The position numbers and the translations under genes were made by a program. Shown piece after piece: positions 62,088 to 64,000 of a stretch of DNA of 64,000 nucleotides. The notes under the pieces are model-generated. The model saw nothing but the letters and a program-made list of their open reading frames with translations. It was not told where the DNA came from and did not search any database. Position 1 is the stretch's first letter; every line of letters begins with the position of its first letter. Source of the DNA: Bradyrhizobium sp. 186. GTDB lineage: Bacteria > Pseudomonadota > Alphaproteobacteria > Rhizobiales > Xanthobacteraceae. The DNA is taken from the NCBI RefSeq assembly GCF_023101685.1, contig NZ_CP082164.1, forward strand, positions 10,199,001-10,263,000, read 5' to 3'.

Positions 62088-62494
62088 TGGTGATCGACAC
62101 ATCGGCGATTGTCGCAATCGCCCTCAACGAGCCGGACGCGTCACGGATGGAAATCCAGATTGCGGATGACCCGGTCCGACTGATCTCGGCAGCAACCGTG
62201 CTCGAAGCAGCGATGGTGCTTGAAACGCGGATGGGTGACGCGGGCGGGCGTGAGTTCGACCTTTGGCTGCTCAAGATCGGTGCCGAGATCGTTGCCGTCG
62301 ACGCCGAACAGACCGATGCGGCACGACGCGCGTGGCGACGCTACGGAAAGGGACGTCACGCCGCTGCGCTGAACTACGGCGACTGCTTTTCCTATGCGCT
62401 GGCGGTGACCCGCAGCGAGCCGCTGCTGTTCAAGGGCGGCGGGGATTTTGCGAAGACTGATATCAGCCGGCCCGGCGTGGCGCCGCTGCGATAG
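62087..62494 (+). CDS. vapC: VapC PIN-domain ribonuclease toxin
   Basis: The 135-residue PIN-domain protein has the acidic set Asp4 (VIDTSAIVAI), Glu40 (ATVLEAAMVLE), Asp99 (NYGDCFSYALA) and Asp120 (GGGDFAKTDI), as required for RNase activity. VapC toxins cleave tRNA or rRNA. It overlaps vapB by one base pair in the standard antitoxin-toxin order. It lies between divergent zapE and convergent thpR. Confidence 0.94.
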   Translation: MVIDTSAIVAIALNEPDASRMEIQIADDPVRLISAATVLEAAMVLETRMGDAGGREFDLWLLKIGAEIVAVDAEQTDAARRAWRRYGKGRHAAALNYGDCFSYALAVTRSEPLLFKGGGDFAKTDISRPGVAPLR

Positions 62495-62525
62495 CGACGC
62501 GACAAGCCGGGAGCGCTATGAAGCC

Positions 62526-63062
62526 TCACGGACACAACTCGTAGGCGTCCTCGACCACATACGGTCCGCCGCCGGTGGAGGCGCGGGACGAGAACAGCAC
62601 GAAACGTTCCGCCGTGAACGCCTTGCTCGGAAAGTAGCCGCGCAGCGAGAGATAGTCGGCGACGTCCTGGTCGGAGGCGTCGTGCAGCCGGGCCAGCGTG
62701 ACATGCGGGATGAATTTGCGGCCCTCGGGATCGAGGCCGATCCGCTGCATCATCCGTTCGAGCTCGGCCTGCAATTCGATCAGCGGCTTGCTCGGCGCAA
62801 TGGTCGCGACCACCGCGCGCGGCTTGCGGCCGCCGAAACTCGTGAGGCCTTGCACCTTCACCTCGAACGGCTTGCGGTTGACGCGAAACAGCATCGAGGC
62901 GATTTCGTTGGCGGACATGCCGTCGATATCGCCGATGAAGCGCAAGGTGACGTGATAATTTTCGGGATCGATCCAGCGGGCGCCGGGAAGGCCGCCCCGC
63001 AAATTGGAAAGCGTCTGGCCGATCTCGGCCGGAATTTCCAGACCAGTGAACAAACGCGGCAT
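62526..63062 (-). CDS. thpR: RNA 2',3'-cyclic phosphodiesterase (ThpR/LigT)
   Basis: The 178-residue 2H phosphoesterase has two HxTx motifs, YHVTLRFIGDIDG near 39-51 and PHVTLARLHDASD near 124-136. It begins MPRLFTGLEIPAEIGQTL, and FVLFSSRASTGGGPYVVEDAY near the end is typical. The ATG at 63062 was chosen over one 27 bases upstream. It hydrolyses 2',3'-cyclic phosphate ends in vitro; the role in the cell is unclear. Confidence 0.93.
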   Translation of the reverse strand: MPRLFTGLEIPAEIGQTLSNLRGGLPGARWIDPENYHVTLRFIGDIDGMSANEIASMLFRVNRKPFEVKVQGLTSFGGRKPRAVVATIAPSKPLIELQAELERMMQRIGLDPEGRKFIPHVTLARLHDASDQDVADYLSLRGYFPSKAFTAERFVLFSSRASTGGGPYVVEDAYELCP

Positions 63063-63236
63063 CGTTTCGCACTCCCGATGCTTGGGCATGAACCTTGGGA
63101 AGGATCATATCCAAATTTTAGAGCCGGCGACGAATCACCGGTAACCTGATTCCTATCGCAGTTGTGTGACTCTGCGAAGCGCGACCCGTGAACGCTCGGG
63201 GTAACACTCACAGATAGTGTTAGCGCTGCCTGCTTT

Positions 63237-63950
63237 TCAACGCCGTTGCTCGCTTATGGTGCGCAAAAATGCCTCCACTGTGGGCACGATGTTCTTGACG
63301 ATGATGTCGACGCCCGCCGCGGTCGGATGAATGCCGTCGGCCTGGTTGAGCTTGGCATCGGCCGCGACACCGTCGAGGAAGAACGGATAGAGCGGCACGT
63401 CGAATTTTTTCGCCAGATCCGGATAAATCGAATTGAAGCGCGCCGCATAGTCGGCGCCGTAATTCGGCGGCGCCAGCATGCCGCACAGCATCACCGCGAT
63501 CTTGCGCGCCTTCAGGCGCGCGACGATGTCGGTCAGCGCGGCGCGCGTCAGGTCGGGATCGATGCCGCGCAACGCATCGTTGGCGCCGAGCTCGATGATC
63601 ACGCCCTCGGTTCCGTCCGATACCGACCAGTCGAGGCGGTCGCGACCGCCTGAGGCGGTGTCGCCGGACACCCCGGCGTTGATCATATCAACGGCTATAT
63701 CCTTGTTTTGCAAGACTTTTTGGAGCCGTGCGGGAAATGCCTCCTGGCCGGGAAGGCCAAGACCGGCACTCAAGGAATCACCGAGGACCACGAGCTTGAT
63801 CGGTTTCGCCGCGGACTGTGCCTGGGCCCAGGCCGGATTCACCACCGTCATCAAAGCGAACATCAACACGGCTATGTGCATGAACAATCCGTAACGCCTC
63901 TCGACCGCGCCAGCGGAGTTGCCATATGACCGGACCATGGACAGTCGCAT
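63237..63950 (-). CDS. Arylesterase / SGNH-family lysophospholipase (TesA-like)
   Basis: The 237-residue product has a signal peptide with ERRYGLFMHIAVLMFALMTV and cleavage near AWAQA. The SGNH domain has Ser in LVVLGDSLSAGLGLPG, Asn in ELGANDALRGIDP and the Asp/His pair in DGIHPTAAGVDIIV. ATG at 63950 is supported by AGAGGA four bases upstream; a start at 63938 or 63881 is possible. It is divergent from an ABC ATPase gene with overlapping 5' ends, as in the tesA-ybbA arrangement of E. coli. Confidence 0.92.
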   Translation of the reverse strand: MRLSMVRSYGNSAGAVERRYGLFMHIAVLMFALMTVVNPAWAQAQSAAKPIKLVVLGDSLSAGLGLPGQEAFPARLQKVLQNKDIAVDMINAGVSGDTASGGRDRLDWSVSDGTEGVIIELGANDALRGIDPDLTRAALTDIVARLKARKIAVMLCGMLAPPNYGADYAARFNSIYPDLAKKFDVPLYPFFLDGVAADAKLNQADGIHPTAAGVDIIVKNIVPTVEAFLRTISEQRR

Positions 63951-64000
63951 CGAATCCTCTTCGCTCGCCGGCACCACGCCGGACACCATCGCCATCTCCA
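63937..64000 (+). CDS. Start of an ABC transporter ATPase (YbbA-like), cut by the window edge
   Basis: Only the first 21 codons are present, reading MDSRIESSSLAGTTPDTIAI. The position, divergent from the TesA-like arylesterase, and the N-terminal sequence fit the YbbA-type lipoprotein/export ATPase that pairs with tesA. No motif is visible yet, so the call rests on context. Confidence 0.55.
   Translation, partial: MDSRIESSSLAGTTPDTIAIS

Overview
The window looks like a piece of an alphaproteobacterial chromosome of the Bradyrhizobium type. The basis is high GC with strong G/C third positions, an F1-only ATP synthase operon (atpHAGDC), the mdh-sucCD-sucAB-lpdA order, and the block rplU-rpmA-GNAT-obgE-proB-proA-nadD-rsfS-rlmH-envC-ctpA. 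Palindromic intergenic repeats starting near GTCATGCCCGGGC or GTCATTCCGG recur throughout. Genus is inferred from gene order and protein resemblance; no search was run.

Left part (1-13.8 kb) is signalling. A minus-strand chemotaxis-type operon runs cheA (with a C-terminal receiver), cheW, cheY, cheR, a degenerate PilZ gene and a stand-alone receiver. No cheB, cheD or chemoreceptor is seen. Downstream are another receiver, a broken and an intact Crp/Fnr regulator, an Hpt protein, a LuxR protein carrying a FixL-like H-box without its histidine, an unrecognised 388-residue protein, and a receiver-EAL protein in which both domains have lost key residues. A 5'-truncated ABC ATPase follows.

13.9-19.3 kb is accessory: a LysR regulator divergent from a YcaC-like hydrolase, a MoaF/SnoaL-like fusion, tRNA-Ser(CGA), an epoxide-hydrolase-like enzyme, and a ROK-type sugar kinase homologue whose motifs are in circularly permuted order.

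19.5-38.3 kb is mostly housekeeping. It holds ribosomal proteins L21 and L27, Obg, proline synthesis (proB, proA), NAD synthesis (nadD), ribosome silencing and 23S methylation (rsfS, rlmH), an envelope block (EnvC-like, CtpA, YibQ-like deacetylase) and two tandem RppH-type Nudix genes. A sulfatase and a Bug-type binding protein sit between obgE and proB. A membrane-anchored class III adenylate cyclase closes the block.

38.4-63.9 kb holds the ATP synthase F1 operon, an RlpA-like protein with a His cluster, priA, xerC, a DUF4337 protein, and a minus-strand TCA operon: mdh, sucC, a DUF1579-like gene, sucD, sucA, sucB, an SDR gene, lpdA and a membrane protein. Then come zapE, a VapBC toxin-antitoxin pair, thpR, an arylesterase and the start of a divergent ABC ATPase.

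No rRNA, CRISPR array, insertion sequence, integrase or prophage was seen. The most unusual items are the permuted ROK protein, the doubly degenerate REC-EAL protein, the LuxR/pseudo-H-box protein, two gene relics, and palindromic repeats placed inside the atp and suc operons.
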